Assembly (NCBI RefSeq): GCF_008329525.1
Contig: NZ_NPKQ01000003.1
Span: 488,289-552,288 of the forward strand
Origin: Tardiphaga sp. P9-11
GTDB taxonomy: Bacteria > Pseudomonadota > Alphaproteobacteria > Rhizobiales > Xanthobacteraceae
Length of the DNA: 64,000 nucleotides
Reading direction: 5' to 3'
Shown: in pieces, positions 27,642 through 35,086 of the stretch
Layout: each line of letters begins with the position of its first letter
Numbering within the stretch: the stretch's first letter is position 1
The notes under the pieces: model-generated
Database searches by the model: none
Seen by the model: the letters and a program-made list of their open reading frames with translations, nothing else
What the model was told of the DNA's origin: nothing
Made by a program: the position numbers and the translations under genes

Positions 27642-28537
27642 GTTTCGATGCCATCGTCATCGGCGGCAGCTATGCCGGCCTCTCCGCGGCGCTGCAATTG
27701 GCGCGTGCGCGCCGCAAGGTGCTGATCATGGATTCCGGCCTGCGCCGTAATCGCTTCGCTGAGCACTCGCACGGCTTTCTCGGTCAGGACGGCCGCACCC
27801 CCGGCGCGATTGCTGCGGACGCACGCGCGCAACTGATGGCCTATCCCACTGTCGAATGGGTCGATGCGACAGCCACGGATGGCTCGGGTGAGATGAACGA
27901 TTTCACCGTCAGTGCGGAGAGCGGCGAGTGCTATCAGGCCCGGCGCATCATCCTCGCCGCCGGCGTGGTCGATGCACTGCCGGATCTCCCCGGTCTCGCC
28001 GAGCGCTGGGGCAAGCACGTGTTTCACTGTCCGTATTGCCACGGCTACGAACTCGATCAGGGCCGCATCGGTGTGCTGGCGTCGTCGGAGATGTCGATGC
28101 ATCACGCCTTGATGCTGCCGGACTGGGGATCGACCACGCTGTTCCTCAACGGAGCGTTCACGCCGGACGCGGACCAGCTCATGCAACTGATGCAGCGCGG
28201 CGTCACCGTCGAGCGCGAACCGATCAGGCAGCTCTCCGGCGCATCCATCGATATCGAACTCACGGATGGTCGCATCATTCCGCTCGATGGCATGTTCACG
28301 TTGACGCGCACCAGCCTGGCGTCGCCGCTCGGCACACAGCTAGGCTGCGCCGTGGAAGACGGCCCGATGGGACCGTTCCTGCAGACCGACATGTTCAAGG
28401 AAACCACCGTCTCCGGCGTGTTCGCCTGCGGTGACATGGCGCGCGCGACCGGCTCCGTCGCGCTTGCGGTGGGCGACGGCGCCATGGCCGGGGTCGGCGC
28501 GCACCGGTCGCTGATGTTTGGCCCCGGTCATGCTTAG
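27638..28537 (+). CDS. Thioredoxin-reductase-like FAD/NAD(P) oxidoreductase
   Basis: A 299-residue flavoprotein. FAD loop at the N-terminus (AIVIGGSYAGLSAALQLARA), a second FAD motif near the C-terminus (GVFACGDMARATGSVALAVGDGAMAG) and a redox-active pair CPYC in FHCPYCHGYEL, as in TrxB. The NAD(P) loop between is degenerate (IGVLASSEMSMHHALML instead of GxGxxA), so the electron donor may differ. Its coupling to an Rrf2 regulator suggests a redox-stress response. The true electron acceptor is unknown. Confidence 0.9.
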   Translation: MSFDAIVIGGSYAGLSAALQLARARRKVLIMDSGLRRNRFAEHSHGFLGQDGRTPGAIAADARAQLMAYPTVEWVDATATDGSGEMNDFTVSAESGECYQARRIILAAGVVDALPDLPGLAERWGKHVFHCPYCHGYELDQGRIGVLASSEMSMHHALMLPDWGSTTLFLNGAFTPDADQLMQLMQRGVTVEREPIRQLSGASIDIELTDGRIIPLDGMFTLTRTSLASPLGTQLGCAVEDGPMGPFLQTDMFKETTVSGVFACGDMARATGSVALAVGDGAMAGVGAHRSLMFGPGHA

Positions 28538-28656
28538 GGTCTGCGACGCCCGACGCTTCCAGCGCATGGCTGGCGCGAGTTAGCGCTGTTTGATTTCCCC
28601 GGTCATGTTGCTAGTCATTCGAAGCAATACCGAGAACATGCTGGGAAGGACCGACC

Positions 28657-29589
28657 ATGAGCGACCAGAACAACAACGCCAATGACGACGTCCCGTTCAA
28701 TCGCGATTATCCGCTGAAGGCTGGCGTCGTCGATCAGGTCCGCCCAAACGTGCGCCGGGTTCTCTGCAACAACCCCTCGCCTTTCACCTTTACCGGCACC
28801 AACAGCTACATCGTGGGCACCGGCAAGGTCGCGATCATCGATCCCGGCCCGGCCAATGACGCCCATCTACAGGCGTTGCTCGATGCGGTGAAGGGCGAGA
28901 CCGTGACGCATATTTTCGTCACCCACACCCATAGCGACCATTCGCCAAATACCGCGGCGCTCAAGGCCGCCACCGGGGCCACGGTCTATGCCGAAGGTCC
29001 GCACCGCGCCTCACGGCCGCGCTTCGAGAGCGAGAAACATTCGCCGGAGTCAGGCGCCGACCGCGACTTCCAGCCGGACGTGCTGGTCGCCGATGGCGAC
29101 GTAATCGAAGGCGACGGCTGGGCGCTTGAAGGCGTGGCGACGCCGGGCCATACCGCCAACCACATGGCCTTCGCCTGGCGCGAGAAGAAGTATCTCTTTG
29201 TCGCGGATCACGTGATGGGCTGGTCGACCTCCATCGTAGCGCCGCCCGATGGCTCGATGATCGACTACATGGCCTCGCTGGACAAACTCGCGGCGCGCGA
29301 CGAGGACCTGTATTTCTCCGGCCACGGCCCGGACATTCCCGATGCACAGCGCTATGTGCGATTTCTCATTCGCCACCGCCGCGCCCGCGAGGCCTCGATC
29401 CTGCATCGCCTCGGCAAGGGCGAAGCGGACATCCCGACCATCGTGCGCGCGATCTATATCGGCCTCGATCCGCGCCTGACCAATGCGGCCGGCTATTCGG
29501 TGCTGGCACATCTGGAAGATCTCGTCGCCCGCGGCCTCGTGCTGACATCAGGCGATCCAGTCATCGGCGGCAGCTATCGGATGGCGTAA
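28657..29589 (+). CDS. MBL-fold metallo-hydrolase (LACTB2/glyoxalase II-like)
   Basis: A 310-residue hydrolase with the metallo-beta-lactamase zinc motif THTHSDHSP (about 92-100), further ligands in ATPGHTANHMAF and FVADHVMGW, and a final histidine in YFSGHGPDI. A C-terminal winged-helix-like region (about 235-310: HRRAREASILHRLGKGEADI) places it in the LACTB2-like group, some of which are nucleases. Substrate unknown. ATG at 28657 with GGA ahead. Confidence 0.88.
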   Translation: MSDQNNNANDDVPFNRDYPLKAGVVDQVRPNVRRVLCNNPSPFTFTGTNSYIVGTGKVAIIDPGPANDAHLQALLDAVKGETVTHIFVTHTHSDHSPNTAALKAATGATVYAEGPHRASRPRFESEKHSPESGADRDFQPDVLVADGDVIEGDGWALEGVATPGHTANHMAFAWREKKYLFVADHVMGWSTSIVAPPDGSMIDYMASLDKLAARDEDLYFSGHGPDIPDAQRYVRFLIRHRRAREASILHRLGKGEADIPTIVRAIYIGLDPRLTNAAGYSVLAHLEDLVARGLVLTSGDPVIGGSYRMA

Positions 29590-29593
29590 CGAC

Positions 29594-29618
29594 CTCTCCC
29601 CGCACAATACGGGGAGAG
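29594..29618. terminator. Hairpin between convergent genes
   Basis: Nine-base arms ctctccccg (29594-29602) and cggggagag (29610-29618) around a seven-base loop. No T run; it belongs to the same 'ctccccg...cggggag' class as the repeats elsewhere in the window. Confidence 0.55.
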
Positions 29619-29636
29619 TCAGCATTTGCAGCGCGG

Positions 29637-30806
29637 CTACGGCAGATTCACGATCTCGACCCAGTTCGGATTCTTGCCCACGGGTGTTTCGCCCAGCTTG
29701 GTCAGATTTCCCTTCGACTTGTCGATGGCATAGGCCGTCATGCTGTTCGATAGTTGCCCAACCGCCAGCAGATAGCGGCCCGACGGATCGATGTTGAATC
29801 CACGCGGCTGCTTTTCCGTAGCCGTGGAGCCAAGCGATGTCAGCGCGCCCGTCTTCGGATCGACACGGAAGGCGGCGATCGTGTTGCTGGTGCGCTCCGA
29901 CGCATAGAGAAACTTGCCATCCGGCGTGAGGTGGATATCCGCGGCCCAGGGCTTTCCCTCAAAAGGCTTGCCGTCGAAGCCCTTGGGCAACGCAGAGGCA
30001 ACCTGCGTTTCCTTCTTCAGCGTCCCGGTGGCAGCGTCCCATGGAAACACATAGATCGCGGCGTCGAGCTCGTTGATCAGATAGACGAACTTCTTGTCCG
30101 GCGAGAACACCAGATGGCGTGGCCCGCCCTTGGCCTTCACGCTCACGGTCGGCGGATCGTTCGGCGTCAGCTTTCCGGTCTTGGCGTCGAATTTCTGCTG
30201 ATAGATGACATCGCCGCCGAGGCTCGTATGCAGCACATAGCGATTGGTGGGATCGACGATGATACAATGGGCGTTCGGCTCTGTGGCGACCACCTGCTGT
30301 GCCGCTGCGATCACGCCATTCGGCCCGATGGCATTCACCGCCACCTTGTTGCCGCCATAGGACGCGCTGAGCAGAAACCGCCCGGTGCGATCGACTGCGA
30401 TATAGGCCATGGAATCCGCCAGCGGCCCGGGGCCGACCAGTTTCAGTTTTCCAGTTTTGGCATCGATATCGAAGGTCACCGCCGTATAGGGCTCGTTGCG
30501 CAGGCCAGCATAGAGCCGGTGCTTCTCGGGGCTGATGGCCAGCGGCAGCGAGCCGCCGGGCTTTGCCGGCCCCGGCACCGCCACCGTATCGATCGCAGCG
30601 AGATTGCCATTCGCCTTCAATTCGAGAACGCTGATGTTCTGGCTGTCAGCATTGCCGACATAAACATAGGTGGCGGCACTGGCCGATGACATGATGAGCC
30701 CTGTTGCTAGGGGAAGCGACACGATCGCCAGCAGCGCCTTTAAGCGGGCTCCGACATGCTTGAACGGCCAACGACGCGAAACGGAGCGAACCCGTGCGAG
30801 CATCAA
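29637..30806 (-). CDS. Exported beta-propeller lactonase family protein (YbhE-like)
   Basis: A 389-residue protein whose N-terminus (LLAIVSLPLATGLIMSSASA) is a signal peptide after a basic leader, so it should be periplasmic. The rest repeats the seven-bladed pattern of the 6-phosphogluconolactonase-like family (YVYVGNADSQNISVLEL, LAISPEKHRLYAGLRNE, ADIHLTPDGKFLYASERTSNTIAAF, QPRGFNIDPSGRYLLAVGQ). Secretion argues against the cytoplasmic pentose-phosphate role. It lies 88 bases after the TonB receptor on the same strand and may share its nickel control. Confidence 0.85.
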   Translation of the reverse strand: MMLARVRSVSRRWPFKHVGARLKALLAIVSLPLATGLIMSSASAATYVYVGNADSQNISVLELKANGNLAAIDTVAVPGPAKPGGSLPLAISPEKHRLYAGLRNEPYTAVTFDIDAKTGKLKLVGPGPLADSMAYIAVDRTGRFLLSASYGGNKVAVNAIGPNGVIAAAQQVVATEPNAHCIIVDPTNRYVLHTSLGGDVIYQQKFDAKTGKLTPNDPPTVSVKAKGGPRHLVFSPDKKFVYLINELDAAIYVFPWDAATGTLKKETQVASALPKGFDGKPFEGKPWAADIHLTPDGKFLYASERTSNTIAAFRVDPKTGALTSLGSTATEKQPRGFNIDPSGRYLLAVGQLSNSMTAYAIDKSKGNLTKLGETPVGKNPNWVEIVNLP

Positions 30807-30894
30807 CGCCTCCCTGCCTCTTTTAATTGGAAGGGATGATGCTACCGCCTTCCGGAATAGGCAAGCTGCGCTGCGGCAAAGCCGGAACGCGAAA

Positions 30895-33189
30895 TCAGAA
30901 CCGCCCGGCCAGCGTCACGCGCAAGGCCAGCGGCTCGACCGGATGTAGCACGCGATCCATGATGCCGGTCTGGCACACGGCAGCAGGCGCTGTCGGCGCG
31001 CCGCCGCCTGCCGGGAAACACGCGGCGAACAGCGAATCCGTCTTCAGCAGTGAACCATAGGCATAGGTGATCTGGTCCGACTTGCTATCGAGGATGTTGA
31101 AGGCATCGAGCTGGATGCGCCAGCCATTGTCGAAGCGATAGCCGAGCTGGCCGTTCAGCAATCCCGTCGCCGGAGAAATAAACGCAGCGTCTTCCGTCAG
31201 CGGACGCGAACCGAAATAGCGATAGCGCAGCACGCCGAACCAGCCGGTCGTTTCGCCCAGCCGAATGCCGGCCGAGGCGATCATGTTGGGGGCGCCGGGA
31301 ATGAAATTGCCGGGCGCGTTGCCGATCTGCGAGGCCGGATAGCCATCGAGCTCCGCATAGGCCGCCGCCTGATCGGCATTGCTGCCGCGAAAGCGCGTAC
31401 GCGTCATCGCGAGATCGGCTTCGAGGCTCAACCATGACGTGGGCTTGTAGTCGTTGGTCCACTCGAAACCGACGCGGTGGCTGGGACGGCTCGGTTCAGT
31501 ATCGCCAGCATCACCGACGAACAGGATTTCGGAGGCGGAATCCAGCATGAAGAAGGCGAGTGAACTGGTCAGGCCTGGCACGAGTTTCGTACGCAATCCG
31601 ATCTCGGCGCCTTTGGTCTTCACCAGGAACGGCGAGCTACCCACCGGCGAACCATCGGACGGCGATTCCTTGATTGTCACGCCGCGCGCATCGTTGCTGT
31701 GGAACCCCTCGCCGGCATTCAGGAACAGCTCGGTCTTCGCAAAGGGACCAATTACCAGACCTGCCTTGGGGCTGCCGATGGTCGCCGTGGCGCTGCCGGA
31801 GTTCACCGGATTGAAGAACGAATTGACCGTGGTGTCGTAATAGTCGCCGCGCCAGCCGATATTGGTGCGCAGCCAGTCAGTCCAGAATGTGGTGTTCTGG
31901 ACGAACACGCCGATACTGCCTTCCTTCACTCCATCGCTACGGGTAGTGGAGAGATATTGCCGCTTGATGGTGTTGCCGAGACTGACATTGATATCGTCGT
32001 AGCGGCTCTGGATGCCGACTTCGGTTTCGTTGCGGAGTGCTGCGATATTGTACTTGAATGTATGCGAGGCATTGATGCCGCCGAGCACGCGATCGTCATA
32101 TTGGTGAAACTGGTCGCCATTGACCGGATCGCTCAAGAAGAACGTAAAGTTGTTCCACAGATTGAGCTTGCTCTTGATGACGTAGAAATCGAGCTTGGTC
32201 GCGCTGTCCATATCGGTCTGCCGGAGACGGCCGGACAGCGAGAAACGCTCCGAATTGCCCCCATCGCTCGGATCGAGCGCGCCATAGCGGCCAATCTCGC
32301 CGGAAGTGATCGCGCGCAGTGGCACCTGATCGGTGGAATTCCACTTGTTGCTATAGGCCATGCCGGTCAGCGACAGGCCGTTGTCGGCGGTGCCCTGGCT
32401 GTAGCGGATCACGCTATTGAGCTTCTGGAGCTTATCGGGATTGTCCCACGGGCCGTTATAGATATTGGCCTCGGCGGCCACCAGCAGCGTGCCTTTGCCG
32501 ACTTTGCCCGACGTCACGCCGAAGGCCCGGTTGTAACCGAAACTGCCCGATGTGATCGACGCCATGGTGCGCGCGACGCTGTCGATCAGGCTGACATGAA
32601 TCGCACCGACGGACGAGAAGTCGCCTTCATCGGCGAAATACGGTCCCTTGCGGACATTCACCGAACTGATCAGTTCGGGGATGAGGAAGTTGGCATCGGC
32701 ATAACCCTGGCCGTGACCATGGGTGCGCATGTTCACCGGCATGCCGTCGATGGAGATGGCGAGATCGGTGCCGTGATCGAGATTTACGCCACGCAAGAAA
32801 TACTGGTTGGCTTTGCCGTCACCGGAATGCTGGGTGATGATCAGACCCGGCGCCACCTCCAGCGCCTCGGCCGGACGCGACAGCGGCCGCGCATTGACGT
32901 CAGCGCCGCTGATCGTCTTTTCGCTTGCGGAGGCGGGCGGTGTTGGCTCTGCGCTGAACCCGGGCGTGACGCCTGCGCCGCCGGCCGCTGCCGTCGGCGC
33001 AGCGGCGCGGTGCGCGACCGGACGATTCGGCTCGGTCCCGCTGCGCGGTACACGTGGTTTGGCCGCAGGCCGCGGCGGCGCCTCGACTTCGACCGGCGAC
33101 AGCACTGTCGTCGGCTGCGCAGCCGACGGCGTGACGGCTGCGAGCGAAGCCAGGGCGATTCCGGCCGATGAAAAGAGAGAGCGATGCAT
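30895..33189 (-). CDS. TonB-dependent outer-membrane receptor, probably nickel-related
   Basis: A 764-residue receptor: signal peptide (MHRSLFSSAGIALASLAAVT, cut after SAAQ), a TonB-box-like TVLSPVEVEA, a Pro/Ala-rich linker, a plug domain (RPAEALEVAPGLIITQHSG, YFLRGVNLDHGTDLAISID) and a beta barrel ending in a terminal phenylalanine (LRVTLAGRF). The plug carries a histidine-rich NMRTHGHGQGYAD loop that could touch metal. It diverges from nikR across a perfect NikR operator, so Ni-repressed expression and a role in uptake of nickel or a nickel chelate are inferred; the family alone does not show the ligand. Confidence 0.88.
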   Translation of the reverse strand: MHRSLFSSAGIALASLAAVTPSAAQPTTVLSPVEVEAPPRPAAKPRVPRSGTEPNRPVAHRAAAPTAAAGGAGVTPGFSAEPTPPASASEKTISGADVNARPLSRPAEALEVAPGLIITQHSGDGKANQYFLRGVNLDHGTDLAISIDGMPVNMRTHGHGQGYADANFLIPELISSVNVRKGPYFADEGDFSSVGAIHVSLIDSVARTMASITSGSFGYNRAFGVTSGKVGKGTLLVAAEANIYNGPWDNPDKLQKLNSVIRYSQGTADNGLSLTGMAYSNKWNSTDQVPLRAITSGEIGRYGALDPSDGGNSERFSLSGRLRQTDMDSATKLDFYVIKSKLNLWNNFTFFLSDPVNGDQFHQYDDRVLGGINASHTFKYNIAALRNETEVGIQSRYDDINVSLGNTIKRQYLSTTRSDGVKEGSIGVFVQNTTFWTDWLRTNIGWRGDYYDTTVNSFFNPVNSGSATATIGSPKAGLVIGPFAKTELFLNAGEGFHSNDARGVTIKESPSDGSPVGSSPFLVKTKGAEIGLRTKLVPGLTSSLAFFMLDSASEILFVGDAGDTEPSRPSHRVGFEWTNDYKPTSWLSLEADLAMTRTRFRGSNADQAAAYAELDGYPASQIGNAPGNFIPGAPNMIASAGIRLGETTGWFGVLRYRYFGSRPLTEDAAFISPATGLLNGQLGYRFDNGWRIQLDAFNILDSKSDQITYAYGSLLKTDSLFAACFPAGGGAPTAPAAVCQTGIMDRVLHPVEPLALRVTLAGRF

Positions 33190-33240
33190 CGGTCAGTCGG
33201 CCGGGCTATGCTGGGTTCAACCGGAACACACTGACATGCC

Positions 33241-33272
33241 AAGTATGACAAAGTCAAAGATTCGTCATACTT
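33241..33272. promoter_or_regulatory. NikR operator
   Basis: GTATGA (33243-33248), 16 bases, TCATAC (33265-33270): exactly the GTATGA-N16-TCATAC consensus of E. coli NikR. The arms extend to nine bases (aagtatgac / gtcatactt). It lies between the divergent starts of the TonB receptor (33189) and nikR (33286), 15 bases before the nikR start codon, so nickel-NikR should repress both genes. Confidence 0.93.
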
Positions 33273-33285
33273 CTTGAGAGGACCG

Positions 33286-33726
33286 ATGCAGCGCATTACG
33301 ATCACGCTCGACAACGACCTGATGGAAGAGCTGGACGCGATGATCGCCGAACACGGCTATCAGAACCGCTCCGAAGCGATCCGCGATTTCGCCCGCGCCG
33401 GCATGCAGCAGGCCGCCCAAGAGAAGGGCAAGGCCGGCGAATGCGTCGCCGCGCTGGTCTATGTCTATGATCACGCCCAGCGCGATCTCTCACGACGCCT
33501 GGTCGATACCTATCACCATCACCATGACCTCTCGCTGGCGACGCTGCATGTGCATCTCGACGGCGACAACTGCATGGAAGTCACGGCGCTGCGTGGCTCG
33601 GGCAGCGAGGTACAGCATTTCGCCGATCACATCATTGCGGAGCGCGGCGTGAAATATGGCCGCGTGGTGATGATGCCGACGGGGAAGAAGGCGGAAGGAA
33701 AGAAGAAGGGGCACAGCCACGGGTGA
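33286..33726 (+). CDS. nikR: Nickel-responsive regulator NikR
   Basis: A 146-residue repressor. N-terminal ribbon-helix-helix (MQRITITLDNDLMEELDAMI, then RSEAIRDFARAGM) and C-terminal ACT-like metal domain. High-affinity nickel ligands are all present: H77-80 run (THHHH-type YHHHHD), H88 and H90 (LHVHLDGDN) and C96. The C-terminus carries an extra Lys/Gly/His tail (KKAEGKKKGHSHG). ATG at 33286 has a GAGAGGA site; a TTG at 33274 is less likely. Divergent from the TonB receptor, sharing the operator described above; probably autoregulated. Confidence 0.96.
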   Translation: MQRITITLDNDLMEELDAMIAEHGYQNRSEAIRDFARAGMQQAAQEKGKAGECVAALVYVYDHAQRDLSRRLVDTYHHHHDLSLATLHVHLDGDNCMEVTALRGSGSEVQHFADHIIAERGVKYGRVVMMPTGKKAEGKKKGHSHG

Positions 33727-33755
33727 TGTGGAGTTGCGCGACAAGCTGCGGGAAT

Positions 33756-33911
33756 CCCTCCCCCTTGCGGGGAGGGTCGGCCGAGCGAGGCGATGCGCAA
33801 GCATCGACGAAGTGGAGGCCGGGGTGGGGGTAGCCCCACACTCAGGCCGGAGTTTGTGGCACCCCCACCCGACCGCGCTACGCGCGGCCACCCTCCCCGC
33901 AAGGGGGAGGG
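33756..33911. repeat. 156-base inverted-repeat element between convergent genes
   Basis: Outer arms at 33756-33776 and 33891-33911 are 21 bases long and perfectly complementary (each is ccctcccc... type with a central ttgcgg/ccgcaa). Inner arms gtgggggt / acccccac (near 33823-33830 and 33861-33868) add a second stem. It lies between the ends of nikR and the aldo/keto reductase gene and could be a mobile miniature element, a terminator or both. Confidence 0.75.
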
Positions 33912-33924
33912 ATAAGAGAGCGCG

Positions 33925-34743
33925 TCAATCCCAATCCGGCGCAAAACCCGGATTCACCAGACGCTGCGCCTTCGGCAGCGCCGCGATCGCCTTGCGGTCG
34001 TCGTCGTCCAGCGTCACCTTCAGCGCATCGAGATTGGCCTGCTGGCTTTCCTTGCGCGATGCCTTGGGGATCGCGGCAACGCCGTCCTGATCGAGCAGCC
34101 ACTTCAGCGCTACCTGCGCCGCCGATACGCCGTGCTTGGCCGCGATGGTCTTCATCACATCGTTGTCCGCAAGCCGGCCCTGCCCGAGCGGGCAATAGGC
34201 CACCAGCGGGATCGACTTCGACCGCAGATAGGTCAGCAGCTTCGTCTGGTCGAGCAGCGCGTGATATTCGACCTGGTTGCAGGCGACCGGAGCGCCGATC
34301 TCCTCAACGGCCTGCTTCATCAACTTGACGGGAAAATTGGCGACTCCGATGGCGCGGACGCGCCCCTCGTCCTTCAGCTTGAGCAGCGTCTCGAAGATCG
34401 CCGGCAGGTCCATTCCCTTCGACGGCCAATGCACCAGATAGAGATCGACGACATCGAGCCCGAGCTTCTTCAGGCTAGTGTCGAAGGCGCGCTTGATGGC
34501 CTCCGGCGCGAGATTCTCGTGCCACACCTTGGTGGTGACATGCAGATCCTCGCGCGCGATGCCGGAGGCCTTGATGCCGGCCCCGACTTCGGCCTCGTTG
34601 CCATACATCTCGGCGGTGTCGATGTGGCGATAACCGAGCCCGATGGCGCTGGCCACACCGGTCACGCAACCCTCGCCCGTGAGCTTGAAAGTGCCAAGGC
34701 CGAGCTTCGGCACGCGAATGCCCTGGGTGTTCAAATTGTCCAT
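33925..34743 (-). CDS. Aldo/keto reductase
   Basis: A 272-residue NADPH-dependent (beta/alpha)8 carbonyl reductase of the DkgA/DkgB type. The catalytic tetrad is visible: Asp and Tyr in HIDTAEMYGNE, Lys in TTKVWHEN, and His in YLVHWPSKG. The cofactor-binding end is AIPKASRKESQQANLDAL. It probably reduces reactive aldehydes such as methylglyoxal or sugar-derived ketones. ATG at 34743 follows AGGAATTGAC. Monocistronic. Confidence 0.93.
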   Translation of the reverse strand: MDNLNTQGIRVPKLGLGTFKLTGEGCVTGVASAIGLGYRHIDTAEMYGNEAEVGAGIKASGIAREDLHVTTKVWHENLAPEAIKRAFDTSLKKLGLDVVDLYLVHWPSKGMDLPAIFETLLKLKDEGRVRAIGVANFPVKLMKQAVEEIGAPVACNQVEYHALLDQTKLLTYLRSKSIPLVAYCPLGQGRLADNDVMKTIAAKHGVSAAQVALKWLLDQDGVAAIPKASRKESQQANLDALKVTLDDDDRKAIAALPKAQRLVNPGFAPDWD

Positions 34744-34851
34744 GTCAATTCCTCAATATGGCGAAACCGCCCGAGACGACGGCGCCAGAAGTGTTTGATA
34801 CGGTGCCAGCCTGCAACGATAAATTCAAATCAACGGGAGAGTTTCAGCACC

Positions 34852-34977
34852 ATGGAAAAAGCACTGCGCGGATGGCTCGACTCCCACGGCCTGCTCGCCA
34901 TCACTGCGGCGGTCCTCGGGATCATCAGCCTGCTGGCCATGACGCTGGTGCTTGGGGGCTTCTGGCTGGCCCGCTAA
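34852..34977 (+). CDS. Small single-span membrane protein, 41 aa
   Basis: A 41-codon frame: a short amphipathic start (MEKALRGWLDSHG) and one long hydrophobic helix (LLAITAAVLGIISLLAMTLV) ending GGFWLAR. A GGGAGAG site lies ten bases ahead, and a terminator-like hairpin follows at 35058. The composition is unlike random sequence, so a real small membrane protein is plausible. No family is recognised. It lies in the divergent region between the aldo/keto reductase and soxB. Confidence 0.45.
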   Translation: MEKALRGWLDSHGLLAITAAVLGIISLLAMTLVLGGFWLAR

Positions 34978-35057
34978 ACAGCACACCCTCGCGATGTCGC
35001 TGATGGGCTTCTCGGTGTCGCTCATGGACTGGTGCCGATCCCCGAAATACGCCACAC

Positions 35058-35085
35058 TCCGGGCCTGATCGCGACCCGGATTTTT
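35058..35085 (+). terminator. Hairpin with T run immediately before soxB
   Basis: Arms tccggg (35058-35063) and cccgga (35075-35080), an 11-base loop, then TTTTT (35081-35085), one base from the soxB start codon at 35087. It could terminate the small upstream gene or act as an attenuator; it also covers the only possible soxB ribosome site (GGA at 35078-35080). Confidence 0.6.
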
Positions 35086-35086
35086 C

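Noticed and set aside
34978..35086. Glycine riboswitch before the sarcosine oxidase operon
   Set aside because: The leader is short and lacks the conserved glycine-aptamer core; only one simple hairpin is present.
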